64,000 bases of DNA from Prorocentrum cordatum (GCA_963575745.1 CAUYUJ010002080.1:46049-110048), one strand, 5' to 3'. Positions 33,678-45,299 are shown, counted from the first letter of the stretch. Translations and numbers: made by a program. The notes: generated from the sequence alone by a model not told the origin.

Positions 33678-33690
33678 GAGAGAGAGAAAC
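33515..33690 (+). repeat. (GA)n microsatellite
   Basis: Interrupted GA dinucleotide repeats in two runs (33518-33620, 33645-33690). Confidence 0.92.
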
Positions 33691-33799
33691 CAAAAAAAAA
33701 CAAAGCAAGGCAGAGACAGAGGGGGCGCCCGCCGACAGGCGCCCACCGAGAGCCGCCCACCGAAGTCTGCCGGCCACTCTCGCCAGTCTCTTGAGGGGG

Positions 33800-33960
33800 C
33801 GCCCACCGAAAGGAGGAGGGAGGAGGAGGGGGAGGAGGAGGAGGAGGAGGAGGGGGAGGAGGAGGGGGAGGAGGAGGAGGAGGAGGGGGAGGAGGAGGGG
33901 GAGGAGGAGGGGGAGAAGGAGGAGGAGGAGGAAGAGGAGGAGGAGGAGGAGGAGGTGAGA
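33800..33960 (+). repeat. (GGA)n tract between duplicated GCCGCCCACCGA words
   Basis: GGA run flanked by 'gcgcccaccga' and 'agccgcccaccgaaa' words at 33725-33815 and 33970-34000, which look like remnants of one short repeated unit. Confidence 0.85.
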
Positions 33961-34864
33961 AGGAAGACCGAAAGCCGCCCACCCAGAGCCGCCCACCGAA
34001 ATCGGGCGGCTACTTTCGCCATGCCACAGAAACGAATCGCACGAGCCATAGGAACGGCAATGCCATGCGTGATAAGAGTACGGATCGCACCAATAATAAT
34101 GTGATGCAAGTAGATGAATCTGGCACATCGTAACGATATTCCTAACACATATAATAACAGCAAGCCAAGCAATATTATGAATGTGAAGACTACAAGTCAG
34201 GAAACTACAACGAGGAGGAGGAGGAGGAGGTGGAGGAGGGAGGAGGAGGAGGCGGAGGAATCGGAAGATGATGAATGCGAGGTCAATGGGAAGGATTTGC
34301 GGCTGGTGCCGCTAACCCTGAGGGGGGACGACGACGACAGTTGCGGAGGCGGCGGCGACGACGCTGACGCTCTGGAGCCTTTCTTGGATGTTGTTGGAAG
34401 TATCTTGGGCTCTGATGGGGGGCATCTTGGGGAACTTCTTGGGACGTTCCATGGCCATTTGGAGCCGCCTCGGAGCAGATCTGAAGCAGATCTCTTGGAG
34501 GCAGGTATGAAAACACGCAGCACCCCGCAACAGCAGATAAGAGTGAGAAGGGACTTCAAACGAGGCTTAAGGAGAGGTTGTATAGCGAATGCTATATCCG
34601 ACGCTTTCTTGGCTCAAGGCAGCGCTGTCATAATGGCAGTTACACAACTGTGCGACTCGATCTGAGGGTCGTAGCAATGGACAACGGCCCCGTCCTTCTA
34701 TGATCCATCTCCCGATCCCATGATTTCTCTCTTACCTCTCGCTTTGCTTGCCATCAAAGGATGAGTTGTGGGATGCCGCAATACGTCGCCGACGTTGTCC
34801 TAATAGTAGGGTTCTCAGCTGATCACCTCACGGTCAAACCTGGTACCCTTACTTTTCACTGAGG

Positions 34865-35700
34865 ATGCTTCCAGGGAGGGGGGGGGGTCGGAAGGAGGGA
34901 GGGGACGGTGGCCCCTTGTCCCAAAAGGAGGAGGCCGGGGGATGGATTCTCGATGCCCCCTTGTGCATAATTGCGGGGGCCACCCCCTCTGCCCCCCGTG
35001 TCCACAGGGGCCCTCGCCCCGGGGCGGGGTCACGCCCCCCAAAGGCCCCCCCACGGGCCCCCCCCCCTGGGGGCCCCTCGGCGACCCGGGGGGACAGGGG
35101 CTCCAGAAGACTTCCGGAGAGTTGGGCCCCCAGGGTGGGCAACTTTCGAAGGTTAGCATGTCAATGTTTCTTTCCAACTTTCCAGGCCCCCCGAAAGTAA
35201 TGGCTGTCATTTTTTTAAACAAAAAATGCCACAGATTTTTTGATATATATATATATATATATAATCAGGCCTTCCCTGAAAGTTGCTTGTCGGCAACTTT
35301 TGGGAAATGGGGCGCCCCCCCCCCGAATACTCAGAAACAGTATTTTTTCAAGCTGGCTGCTCGGGGGGGGAACTTTCGAAAATTACTTGTTCAACATGTT
35401 CCAACTTTCCCCAGGCCCCCGAAAAGTAACTGTTGTTTTCAACGTTCCTCGGCAAACCCTTAACGGATTTAACTTTTCCAGCTTTCCGCCCCCCCTGAAA
35501 GTCACTTTTCGGCAACTTTCGGTCTACGGGGCGCCCCCCCCAGCCCCCCGAGAAGGTATGTGTATGTTTTTCCGATGTTTGACCAACTTTCGGCTTCGCC
35601 GAAAAGTGATATGTTCAACTTCACCTGGGGCCGGGCCAACTTCTTCTGGAGGTCAACGTTATTTTTCTTTTTTTGTCACTTCCTGTGGCAGTCGGAAGTA
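34865..35700. repeat. Degenerate ~110-bp repeats with 'CCGAAAGTnACTT' words (family G)
   Basis: Words AACTTTCC(CC)AGGCCCC and CCCGAAAGTAAC / GAAAGTTGCTTGTCGGCAAC recur at about 35180, 35280, 35390, 35500 and 35600, often as small inverted pairs (ggcaactttc / gaaagttgc). A (TA)n run lies at 35241-35263. A second diverged block is at 37240-37600. Confidence 0.6.
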
Positions 35701-35994
35701 ATTGTCCAGGTGCCCGACAAGTCGGTGCACGAGGCGGGCGCCAAACATTTCGTGGACGTGCGGCCTGCAAGTGGGTCTCTACGTGGGAGCCATGCTGAAT
35801 CCTCTGGCGAAGTCGTGGGAAAGTCGCGAGCCCGTTTTGGAGCATGAAGGGGCGCATCCTGTCAGGGCATCCTCTGTTCAAAATCCCTCTCGCGCCATCT
35901 TGCGAGCCTCTCGGGGGCACTGCAGCGGCACGATTCGCAAGGTTGATTAAGGAATCCTAGTGGTCTAGCGAAGAATGAACGCGCACAAGACGCA

Positions 35995-36360
35995 CACAGA
36001 TGTCTCAGGCCAAAGTGGCCTCGGACACCGGAGTTCCGAGGATGTCTGAGGCGAAAGCGGCTGGACAACTATCGGGCAAGGCATCTCCGAGGTCAGAGTT
36101 GCGAGGATGTCTCAAGCGAAAGTGGGCTGACCTCCGCAGCTGAAGGCATCTCGGAAACCGGAGGTGCGAGGATGTCTCAAGCGAAAGTGGCCGGACCGCA
36201 ATGGGGCAGAGCGTCCTTGAGGTCAGAGTTGCGAGGATGTCTCAGGCGAAAGTGGCCCGACCACCTACGCCCGCATTCCGTAATCCTCCAGGCGAAAGCG
36301 GCCAAGCCGCCATGAGGCCTTTCATATCCGAGGTCAGAATTGCGAGGATATCCGCCCGGG
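35995..36360 (+). repeat. ~65-bp tandem repeats with GAGGATGTCTCAGGCGAAAG
   Basis: The word GATGTCT recurs at about 36000, 36044, 36115, 36171 and 36236, each followed by CA(A/G)GCGAAAGTGG. The same GGATGTCTCAGGCG word is part of the 152-bp array at 39.8-40.5 kb. Confidence 0.75.
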
Positions 36361-36361
36361 G

Positions 36362-37115
36362 CCAAAACAGCCCGCCGCAATCAAGGGGTTCCTAAGTGCA
36401 GCGGGTCTGCTCTCCCTCGCAGACGCTCCCAGGAACCACAAGGGCCCGCTGCATTTAAGAGAGTTTGAATGCGGCGGATCTGCTTTCCCTTGTGTGGGCC
36501 TCCCGGGAACCCTCTGAACCTCGTGAGTCCTCTGAGCCCTACGAGCCCTATGAGCCCTATAAGGCTTATAAGCCATATGAGGGCCGCCCAGGGCCAAAAC
36601 AGCCCGCTGCACTTAAGGGGTTCCTAAGTGCAGCGGGTCTGCCCTGCCTCGTGGACCCTCCTGGGAGCCACAAGGGCCCGCTGCATTGAAGGGGGTTTGA
36701 AGTGCGGCGGATCTGCTCTCCCTTGAATGAGCCTCCCCGGAGCCCACTGAGCCCTCTGAGCCTTATGAGCCCTATGAGGGCCAGCCGGTGCCAAAACAGC
36801 CCGCTGCACATATGTAAGGGGTTCCTAAGTGCAGCGGGTCTGCTCTCCCTCGCGTACCCTTCCGGGAGCCAAGAGGGCTCGCTGCATGTATGGGAGTTTT
36901 ACATGCGGCGGATCTGCGCTCACTTCTGTGGGCCTCCCGGGAACCTTCTGAGCCCCCGTGAGGCCTCTGAACCCAACGAGCCTTATGAGCCTTGTGAGCC
37001 CTATGAGCCCTATGAGCCCTGTGAGCGCTATAGTCTTATGAGCCCTATGAGCTATACGAGCCTTGTGAGCCCTTCGAGCCCTGTGAGCCCTATGAGCCAT
37101 ACGAGCCTTATGGGT
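36362..37115 (+). repeat. ~200-230-bp tandem repeats with GAGCCCTAT minisatellite
   Basis: CCAAAACAGCCCGC starts units at 36362, 36594 and 36791. Each unit has a hairpin (CCCGCTGCACTTA / TAAGTGCAGCGGG, ~9-nt loop), a second weaker inverted pair (cccgctgcat / atgcggcgg) and a 9-bp GAGCCCTAT minisatellite that is longest in the last unit (36960-37115). Confidence 0.85.
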
Positions 37116-37139
37116 CTCACCGTCTCTCTCCCCCATCAG

Positions 37140-38150
37140 TGCGTGCACTGGACTGTTGTGGGGGGGGGGTAAATCGTGCCGCCTCCCCCCGCACCCCCCA
37201 CCCCCCCGGAACCGGCGCAGGCCGGGTCGCGCGCCAGCGGAACAACTTTTCAATGTGTTTGCCCATTTTCGCGTGTTTGCCGGAATCCCCGAAAGTTACG
37301 TCTCTAACCTTTGGTAACCTTTCGAAAACTTTCGGGAATTCGTAATAGTACTTGTTCCAGTTTTTTCCAACTGTCCGACACTTTGCCAGCGTCCGGAAAA
37401 ACTATGTTTCATTTTCTGTGACTTGCGAAGACCGGGGAAAAGTGTATGTTTATTTTTCTATTTTCCGGCAAGAGTCCCGCGTGCAGAAAAGTTACTTTTC
37501 TTTTTTTTTTTTTTACTTGCGGAGATTGGTGGCGAGTTACTCCGGACGGCAAAAACAAATTTTTCGGGAGCGTGAAAAGTTGATCCGGCATGGACGTCGC
37601 AGGGTGTTGGAGGACCCCCTCATTTTTCCAGCTTTTCCGAACCTCTTGATAATTTTTGCGCGGGGGTCCGGAGGGCCCCTAATTGCCCCCCGGTCCCCCG
37701 CGCCACCCCCAGGGAAGGGCTCAAAAGAGCAGGTTTTCCCTTCGAATTAACTACGACGTTGTTTGACTTCGGCCAGCCGGATGGCTTGAAGAGGAGGGCC
37801 CAGGGCAAGGGGTGGAGCGGCGACGGTTACGGCGATTCAACACGGCTTGTACTCAGTACAAGTCTCGTCATCGGGACACGACTGTTCAGTCCTCCTGTCT
37901 AAAAGTAAACTGAAGCACAATTTTTGGGATTTACTGTTTGTTGACCATTCCGACAGGATTGGCGGATGTCTACAGCCAGGGGGGGTGGCTCTGGGTCAGG
38001 TCAGCCAGCGCGCAGTGAAAGCATCGAGCCAGCTCGCGCGTCTCCCGCGTTGCCGCGAACGCGCGTCCAGGGTGGCCTCTCGGGGCCTTCTTGGGAGCTT
38101 CTCGGGGCCTCCTTGGAGGAGGTCTTTGGGGTCACCTTGACGCTGCAGGA
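37140..38150. other. Region with family G words, no gene recognised
   Basis: 37240-37600 carries 'gaaaagttacttttc' type words related to 34.9-35.7 kb. The rest is unique sequence with no supported gene. Confidence 0.4.
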
Positions 38151-38159
38151 GAGTGTTTC

Positions 38160-38775
38160 TCCCAACCATCCTGTGGTGTTGGGTCCTCGTTTTGAAGAGA
38201 CAGCGCCCCGCGTTTCCTCCTTCCTCATCTCCTTCCTTCTCCCTCCCCATCCTCTCATCTCTTGCCTCTGCCCTCCGCATGTCCTCATGATCGTCATCAT
38301 CATCGTTATCGTACGTCATCGCCGTCATCGCCGTCATCATCACCATCATCGTCACACCCAGTGCAGCGCTTCGTGGCCCCATAGGGAGCTCCACCGAAGG
38401 TCCCAGTGGCGCAGTTCGCAAGCGTCTCCCTTACCCAGTACAGCGTTCCGTGGCCCCATAGGGAGCTCCACCGAAAGGGAGCTCCACCGAAGGTCCCAGT
38501 GGCGCAGTTCGAATGCGTCTTCCCCGCCCAGTACAGCGCTTCGTGGCCCCATAGGGAGCTCCACCGAAGGTCCCAGTGTCGCAGTTCGCATGCGACCCCC
38601 CCACTCAATACAGCGTTTCGTGGCCCCACAGGGAGCTCCACCGAAGGCGGCAGTGGCGCAGTTCGCATGCGTCTCCCCCACCCATGCACAACGTTTCGTG
38701 GTCACATAGCGAGCTCCACCTAAGGCCCCAGTGGCGGTGTCCCCACAGGGAGCTCCACCGAAAGCGGTACCTACA
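38160..38775 (+). repeat. Composite repeat F, copy 2: leader plus 77-bp tandem array
   Basis: The leader (CCAACCATCCTGTGGTGTTG, 38162 on) is followed by a short TCATCG run and then units containing CGTGGCCCCATAGGGAGCTC, CACCGAAGGTCCCAGTGGCG and CAGTTCGCATGCGTC. Unit starts at 38372, 38449, 38542, 38619 and 38697 give 77 bp (one unit carries a 16-bp internal duplication). The array shares its core with the 89-bp array at 13.4 kb. Confidence 0.92.
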
Positions 38776-39199
38776 GTGCGGCACTCGCAGCTGCATGTGG
38801 TTGGGCTTTTCGCCAGGCTAATTCTAGAATCCGCCGATCATCCGGCTTATCGGGCCCGCCCGCCTTACCCCTTCGCCCTCTCGGATAACTTGACGTTGCC
38901 GCTTGCGCAGGTCCGAAGAAGGTACGCAGTATTGGCGCGCGTGGGCACACGTGGGGTTGCCCAATGCGAAAAGGTGAGGTTCTCGTCCGGTACCTTCCCA
39001 CGCTGGATCACCCGTTATCGCCGACTGAAAAGACGATTTCGAGTCGAGACGTTGAAATTAGGACCATGTCGGTCTCGGGAGGGGCACTGGCTTTTGGGCC
39101 GTTCCCGTATTTAGGTCGGGGAACTTGTTCGTTGCCGATGCTCGCCGTGGCGCGGGAAGCCCCGTCGTTCTTCATTCAGCGTTCCTTCAAGCAGCACGG

Positions 39200-39510
39200 C
39201 GATTACATGTTGGAGACCTCTGAGGCCGTCTTGAGCCGTTGGACGATCGAAACGGCGAGAGCGTGGAAGACCGACATCAATTGTGTTCAACATCAGTGCA
39301 AAGTTGCCTACTGAGAGCCTGCTGGAGGTCTTCTTGGAGCAACTCGGAGCGTCGCAGGGGCCTCTTGGGCCGTGTTTGGGCAGTCGTGGGTCCATCTTGG
39401 GCTGCATTGCAGGCAGATGTGGGTTACCTGGAGCTCTCGTGGGGCCATCTTGACGTCTTTAAGGCGTCTTGAGACCGTCTTGGAGGCCATCGTGGCACTC
39501 GTGGAGACGA
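39200..39510 (+). repeat. Family E block
   Basis: 'CTTGGGGCC'-type words, more diverged than at 12 and 17 kb. The preceding 38.78-39.20 kb holds a ~127-codon frame without recognisable domain; I do not call it. Confidence 0.6.
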
Positions 39511-39607
39511 TGTTTCTTGAATGTGTTTTTCCCCATATCCTAAGATGGGGTTCTTGTTATTATTTGGACGCCTCCTACTCCTCCTCCTTCCTCCTCCTCT
39601 TTTCTCC

Positions 39608-39795
39608 TCCCCTCCTCTCTACTCATACTCACACTTGCTCATACTCAGACTTACTCATACACAGACTTACTCATACTCATATTTACTCATACTCAGACCT
39701 ACTCATACTCAGACTTACGCACACTCAGACATACTCATACACAGACTTACTCATACACAGACTCACTCATACCCAGACTTACTCATACACAATAT
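39608..39795 (+). repeat. 16-bp minisatellite ACTCATACTCAGACTT
   Basis: About eleven units of a 16-bp word with A/T variation at two positions. Confidence 0.92.
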
Positions 39796-39832
39796 TTCTG
39801 TGCTCAACATCCTTCGCCTGGAGAGCAGATTG

Positions 39833-40490
39833 TGAGGATGTCTCAGGCGGGGCGCTGGTTTCAGCACCCCTAAGGGGAGCCGCCAGGGGTGGTTGCACGG
39901 GCTCGTTCGCGGCCATTTTGTGGGGATGTCTCAGGCGGTTTGCCTGTTTCTGTGCCCAACATCCTTCGCTTTCGGAGCAGATTTGGAGGATGTCTCGAGC
40001 GAGGCGCTCATTTCAGCACCCCTAAGGGGAGCCGCCAGGGGTGGTTGCACGGGCTCGTTCGCGGCCATTTTGTGGGGATGTCTCAGGCGGTTTGCCTGTT
40101 TCTGTGCCCAACATCCTTCGCTTTCGGAGCAGATTTGGAGGATGTCTCGAGCGAGGCGCTCATTTCAGCACCCCTAAGGGGAGCCGCCAGGGGTGGTTGC
40201 ACGGGCTCGTTCGCGGCCATTTTGTGGGGATGTCTCAGGCGGTTTGCCTGTTTCTGTGCCCAACATCATTCGCTTTCGGAGCAGATTTGGAGGATGTCTC
40301 GAGCGAGGCGCTCATTTCAGCACCCCTAAGGGGAGCCGCCAGGGGTGGTTGCACGGGCTCGTTCGCGGCCATTTTGTGGGGATGTCTCAGGCGGTTTGCT
40401 TGTTTCTGGGCCCAACATCCTTCGCTTTCGGAGCAGATTTGGAGGATGTCTCGAGCGAGGCGCTCATTTTCACCCCCCAGGTGGGCCAGA
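39833..40490 (+). repeat. 152-bp tandem array, just over four units
   Basis: ATGGTTGCACGGGCTCGTTC-type blocks recur every 152 bp; equivalent in-frame positions fall at 39889, 40041, 40193 and 40345. Units are nearly identical (for example one CATCC/CATCATT change) and each contains GGATGTCTC twice, at about half-unit spacing. 152 is not divisible by 3, so the repeated 138-151-codon frames cycle through all phases and are not genes. Confidence 0.97.
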
Positions 40491-40554
40491 TTTTGAGGAT
40501 GTCTCGATCGGTTTGCTTGTTTTGGTGGCCAGGCTCGTGGGCGCAGATTCTTTT

Positions 40555-41135
40555 CAGGATGCCACAGGAGGCTCCAACAGGCTCCAGGAGGCCCCAGGAG
40601 ACCACATGAGGTCCCAGGAGGCATCAGGAGGCCACAGAAAGACTCAAGAGGCCACAGGATGTCCCAAGAGGCTCCAGGAGGCCCCAGGAAGCTCCAGAAG
40701 GCCTCAGGAAACCACAGGAGGCCCCAGGAGGCAACAGGAAGCGCCAGGAGGCCTCGGAAGGCAACAGGAAGCCCCGAGAGGCCCCAGGAGCAGGAGGCCT
40801 CAGAAGGCAACAGGAGTGGCTCCAATCCCATGTGTTTTACGTATGCTCCTATCGATTGGGCCTCACCTGGAGCACGATTCTTTGATGTTCTACGTATGTC
40901 TCTATCTATGTATTGGGCCTCTCCTGGGGCACGAGTCCTTGGTGTTTTACGCGTGTTCCTATAGATTGCCCTTCTCCTGTGGCTCTAATCCGCAATGTTT
41001 TATGTACGTCTGTTGCTATATATTGCGCCTCTCCTGGGGCACGAAACCTTCCTAGGAGGTCCCAGGAGGTCCCAAGAGGCTCCTGGAGACCCCAGGAAGC
41101 CCCAGTAGGTTTCAGGAGGCCCCAGGAGGCCCCAG
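40555..41135 (+). repeat. AGGAGGCCCC minisatellite enclosing a ~57-bp tandem repeat
   Basis: 40555-40815 and 41055-41130 are loose 11-13-bp repeats of AGGAGGCCCCAGGA. Between them, four units of about 57 bp share GTTTTACGTATG, CTAT..ATTGGGCCTCTCCTGG and GGCACGA. Confidence 0.85.
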
Positions 41136-41515
41136 GCTCATGCACAGAGACGCGCTCGTACTACTGAGGCTCATTCACACTCCAATTCATTCGCAGTTAG
41201 ATTGATGTCCAGACCGTCACAACTGAAGCCCGTTAATATTCGAAAGTTCTTGCGCCTAGACATTCACGGCGGACAGGTCCATGCGAGTAGATGCACATAT
41301 GGGGAGCTCCACGCAGTGAATAATTTGCCGATTCGCACAGGCGGCCAGCGGGATGCGTCGAGATCCGATTGAGAATTGTTTGGAAGGGCCAGGAAGGTGT
41401 CCGATTATGTTCACTGCCAAGAGCCCATTTCTTTTGCAGGCAGAAGGAGGCCGTGGATCTAGTGGCCCTCGGCCCATCCCACCACCGCGCTTGCCAGAGG
41501 CCTCTCCGATGCCTG
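41136..41515. other. Unique sequence, no gene recognised
   Basis: Mixed composition, short frames only; nothing supported. Confidence 0.4.
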
Positions 41516-41519
41516 TTGC

Positions 41520-41945
41520 CATCTCTTGGGAGGCCTCTCGGAAGCCTCTTAGGGTCTCTTATTTACGGGGCCTATTTTACGGCGTATTCTGGGCCCCTTG
41601 GGGACATGATGGGGCTCTCGGGTGTCATCTTTGGGCGGGGAGGGCTCGACATGGCAGTTCGCAGTCGCCCTCTTCGGCTATCTTGTGAGCCTCATGGGCC
41701 GCCTTGGGGCCCTCGTTGGGCCTATTGTGCCGTCTTGTAGCGATCTTGGGGGCCTCTTGGGCCGTCCTGGAGCGCTGGAAGCCGCAGCGGTGAGACAGCT
41801 ACAACATTTCAAAACCTGCGGAGAATCCGTTTGTTTTCCTCTTGGGACCCTCGTCGGAGTTCTCTTGGGGCATCTTGGGAGCCGCTTGGGCGGTCTTGGA
41901 ACCTTCTTGGACTTCCTGTGGAGCATCCGAGGGCGCTCTTGGACC
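41520..41945 (+). repeat. Family E block
   Basis: 'CTTGGGGCC/GGCCGTCTTG' words with an A/T-richer spacer at 41790-41840 (…acatttcaaaacct…), as in the blocks at 12 and 17 kb. Confidence 0.7.
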
Positions 41946-42604
41946 CTATTTGCGCTCTCTGAGCTTTGGCAAGTTCACGCGGCCGTGTCCCGGTAGCGCC
42001 AGAGAGCGCCAGGGATTCGGGTTTGTGAGCCCCTTCAGAGTCTTCACGATATCCATATCCCAATTTTCAAGGCCCATTGGACTCCGCTACGTGCTTAGGC
42101 AGATTGGCGCATTCGGGCGGGAATTAGCCCAGTCTACGTGAACCGCCTTCAACGTCGCGTGTCCGAATAGTTGTTCCTCGTTTCGTGCGCAGCGTCCCGA
42201 TGGAGTCCCACCCTTCTCACATCCAGCTCCCTTAACTGCCATGCTCCTTGGCTTCGTGTTCCGTTATGCCATCTCGCCTCGTGGCCGTCCTTCTCTTTCC
42301 ACGCCAGCGTCGTCGCCTTACTTGGGAGCAGAGGGCAAGGGCGGTCCTGCGACAGGGTTGCCCATCGACTTCCCAGTTTTCCTCTGTCGCCAGTGGCATC
42401 GTTCCTCACGAGGTGACCGTTTGATGTGGCTGCGATATACAACTGAGAGGTATTCACAGGCCGATCCATTCTCTGAGTGTCGCAGTCGAGGCTCGCGAGC
42501 CCAGCGGCGCTATTCCGTTGTTTGGGAGTGTTCGGCGGAGTGCTTCACTGATTCGGTACTTGTCCTTTTTAGTAGCATCGTTGCAGCCATCCCAACCCCG
42601 CCAG

Positions 42605-42778
42605 CTCTCTCTCTATCTCTCTGTCTCTCTGTCTCTCGCTTGTTGTGTTTCTCTCTCGCTCTCTCTTTCTCTGTGTCTCTCCCTCTCTCTCTCTCTCTTT
42701 CTCTCCCCCTCTCCTCTCTCGCTCTCTCTCTCTCTCTCTCGTTCTCTCTCTCTCTCTCTCTCTCTCTCCCTCGCTCTA
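42605..42778 (+). repeat. (CT)n microsatellite
   Basis: Interrupted CT dinucleotide tract. The preceding 41.95-42.60 kb and following 42.78-43.68 kb contain no supported gene; a GGA-rich stretch lies at 43095-43180. Confidence 0.93.
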
Positions 42779-43679
42779 CCTTAGAAGAAATGTGAAGATG
42801 CAGCATAACAATCCATATACGTATACGTTCCGAGGCCCGCGTGGATGTCTCGGGTCGGCGCTGGCGGCGTCTCCGTCAGGCGCTCCGCGCGCCAGGGAGG
42901 GGGATCCAGCGCCGATCCAAGAAATCCGCATTGACGTCCGAACAATTCCATGCGTATGTCATGTTTGCATCTTTTCGCAAGTCTCCATCCTCTTTTGATG
43001 GAACCCTTGCGAGGCAGTGCAGTGGTTTGTCGGATTCCTTTACAGCGACAACATTGCCGACGAAGTCTGGCAGGATAGGCGTTGCCACTATCGCAAGAGG
43101 AGGAGGGAGAGAGGCGGGAGGAGGATGCGGAGGACGGAGGAAGGAGGACGGGAAGGAGTTTGAGGAAGAGGAGGAGGATGGAGCGGCGTTGACGAACACG
43201 GACGGAAACCAGTTTGAGCTGAATCATGGGATTGTCTGTTCCGCGGATTCCCAGACTTGCCCAGCCGAGGGCTCGGCTCCAGGCTTCCCAGATATATTCC
43301 GAGTAGGTGGGTGTCGGATGATGGCACCGCATTGCCGATGCGGCTCGACGTGGGGAGGATGTACTCCACGCCGATTGCGCCGATGCGTCGCCGGCGTCGC
43401 CGATGCATCGGCGATGCGGCGCGGCCCTCCGACCCCATCCACCCGGACCCCACCTAGGGGGCCACTGCAGGCAGGCCCCGAGGATAGCTCTCGAAGGGGT
43501 GTCGAGTCCACGTCCAGCACCTCCCCAGCATGGCAGCTGTGGTTGAGAGTTTGTTGGTACGGGGTTTCATCCAGCTCTGCCACGAAGCGACGCTCATGCG
43601 CTGGATGGGATGAAACATGTACAGACCCAACCCGATTGGCAACGCATGTCGGTCTTCCACGTAGAGATGTGTGTTGTTC

Positions 43680-44420
43680 ACAACCATCCTGTGGTGTTGG
43701 GTCCTCGATTTGAAGAGACAGCGCCCCGCGTCTCCTTCCTCCTCTCCCTCCTCCTCCCTCCTCCTCCTGCCATCTCTTGCCTCTGCCCTCCGCAGTCCTC
43801 ATGATCGTCATCATCGTAGTCATCGTCATCGTCATCGCCGTCATCATCACCATCATCGTCACACCCAGTACAGCGCTTCGTGGCCCCATACGGAGCTCCA
43901 CCGAACGTCCTAGTGGCGCAGGTCGCATGCGTCTCCCCCACCCAGTATAGCGCTCCGTGGCCCCATTGGGAGCTCCACCGATAGGGAGCTCCACCGAAGG
44001 TCCCAGTGGCGCAGTTCGCATGCGCCTCCCGCATTCAGTACAGCAGCTCGTGGCCCCATAGGGAGCTCCACCGATGGTCTCAGTGGCGCAGTTCGAATGC
44101 GTCTCCTCAATTGAGTACAGCGATTCGTGGCCCCATAGGGAGTTCCAACGAAGGTCCCCGTGGCGCAGTTCGTAGGCGTCTCCCCCATTGAGTACAGCGC
44201 TTCGTGGCCCCATAGGGAGCTCCACCGATGGTCCCAGTGGCGCAGTTCGCATGCGTCTCCCCCACCCAGTACAGCGCTTCGTGGCCCCATGGGGAGCTTC
44301 ACCGAAGGTCCTAGTGGCGCAGCCCGCACGCGTCTCCCACACCCAGTACAGCGCTTTGTGGCCTCATGGGGAGCTTCACCGAAGGTCCCAGGGCCGTCAC
44401 ACCCATTTCGGCACTCCCTG
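43680..44420 (+). repeat. Composite repeat F, copy 3: leader plus 77-bp tandem array
   Basis: The same leader as 13157 and 38160 (CCATCCTGTGGTGTTGGGTC, then a TCATCG run) is followed by about seven units with CGTGGCCCCATAGGGAGCTC and CAGTGGCGCAGTTCGCATGC. One unit has the same 16-bp 'gggagctccaccga' duplication seen in copy 2. Confidence 0.92.
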
Positions 44421-44739
44421 ACACGTTGCCTGGGCTCCACCGTAGGCCCCAGTGGCGGCGTTCCGAAGGTGGGGTTAGTTAAATGCCTTCGTTTTTGAAG
44501 GCTGCGATGTGTAACCCAGCACCTGCGCCTCGCCGACAGCGTTCCGGGGGCGCTCGAAGCATCGTCCGGAGTTCTCGCCGGATGCCCGAGCTACTGGCGT
44601 TACGCCCGAACGTTGTCGAGGGCGTTCCAGGCCCGCCGGTGGCCTCGGGGGGGCTTCGGGGATGCATGCGGAGACTTGCGGTCACCTCCGTCGGAGGCTG
44701 TCGGAGTTCTGAGGAGGACGAACGGAGTGGGCTGAGGAG

Positions 44740-44825
44740 GAACGGAGGAGGAGGAGGAGGAGGAGGAGGCGGAGGTCGGAGGAGGAGGAGGAGAGGGCGG
44801 GGGAGGAAGAGGAAAGGAGGAGGTA
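44740..44825 (+). repeat. (GGA)n tract
   Basis: GGA/GGC-rich, followed by a short unique segment before the GAT tract. Confidence 0.85.
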
Positions 44826-44847
44826 GCCCCCTTCCACTGGTACGAAG

Positions 44848-44920
44848 ACGATGGCGACGATGACGATGACGATGATGATGGTGATGGTGATGATGATGAT
44901 GATGATGATGATGATGCTGC

Positions 44921-44966
<46 letters not shown>

Positions 44967-45275
44967 AATGATGATCTGCTGGATGCTGCTGATGATAACT
45001 ACGACAATGACGATGACGATGACGATGGCGATGGCGATGATGATGATGATGATGCTGATGATGCTGAACATGATGCTGATGATGATGTCGACGACGACGA
45101 CGACGATGATGATGATGATGATGATGATGCTGATGATGATGCTGATGATGCTGATGATGCTGATGATGCTGATGATGCTGATGATGCTGATGATGATGCT
45201 GGCGATGACGATGACGATGACGATGACGATGGTGACGATGATGCCGACGATGATGATGACAATGACGCTGCTAAC
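44848..45275. repeat. (GAT)n tract, ~430 bp
   Basis: Imperfect GATGATGCT/GATGAC repeats; poly-Met, poly-Ile and poly-Ser frames are shadows. The following GGAGCCCCACCGAAG (45297) is a single composite-F word. Confidence 0.95.
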
Positions 45276-45299
45276 GATGCTGGCCCTATATTTAGGGAG

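Noticed and set aside
34114-34665. 183-codon + frame with acidic segments
   Set aside because: Composed of a GGA tract, GAC words and family E-like words; no domain recognised.
35697-35850. Candidate for the missing BTB exon (VQVPDKSVHEAGAKHFVDV)
   Set aside because: Mixed composition, but it does not match the expected AFxxLLxFLYTG helix, and no phase-compatible splice sites were convincing.
39889-40496. Four nested 138-151-codon frames spaced 152 bp
   Set aside because: Identical shadows of a tandem array, each in a different phase.
43224-44342. 372-codon minus-strand frame
   Set aside because: Most of it is the 77-bp array read backwards. The non-repeat part (43224-43640) has mixed composition but no recognisable motif or start.
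44848-45275. Poly-Met frames of ~200 codons
   Set aside because: Produced by (GAT)n read as ATG.
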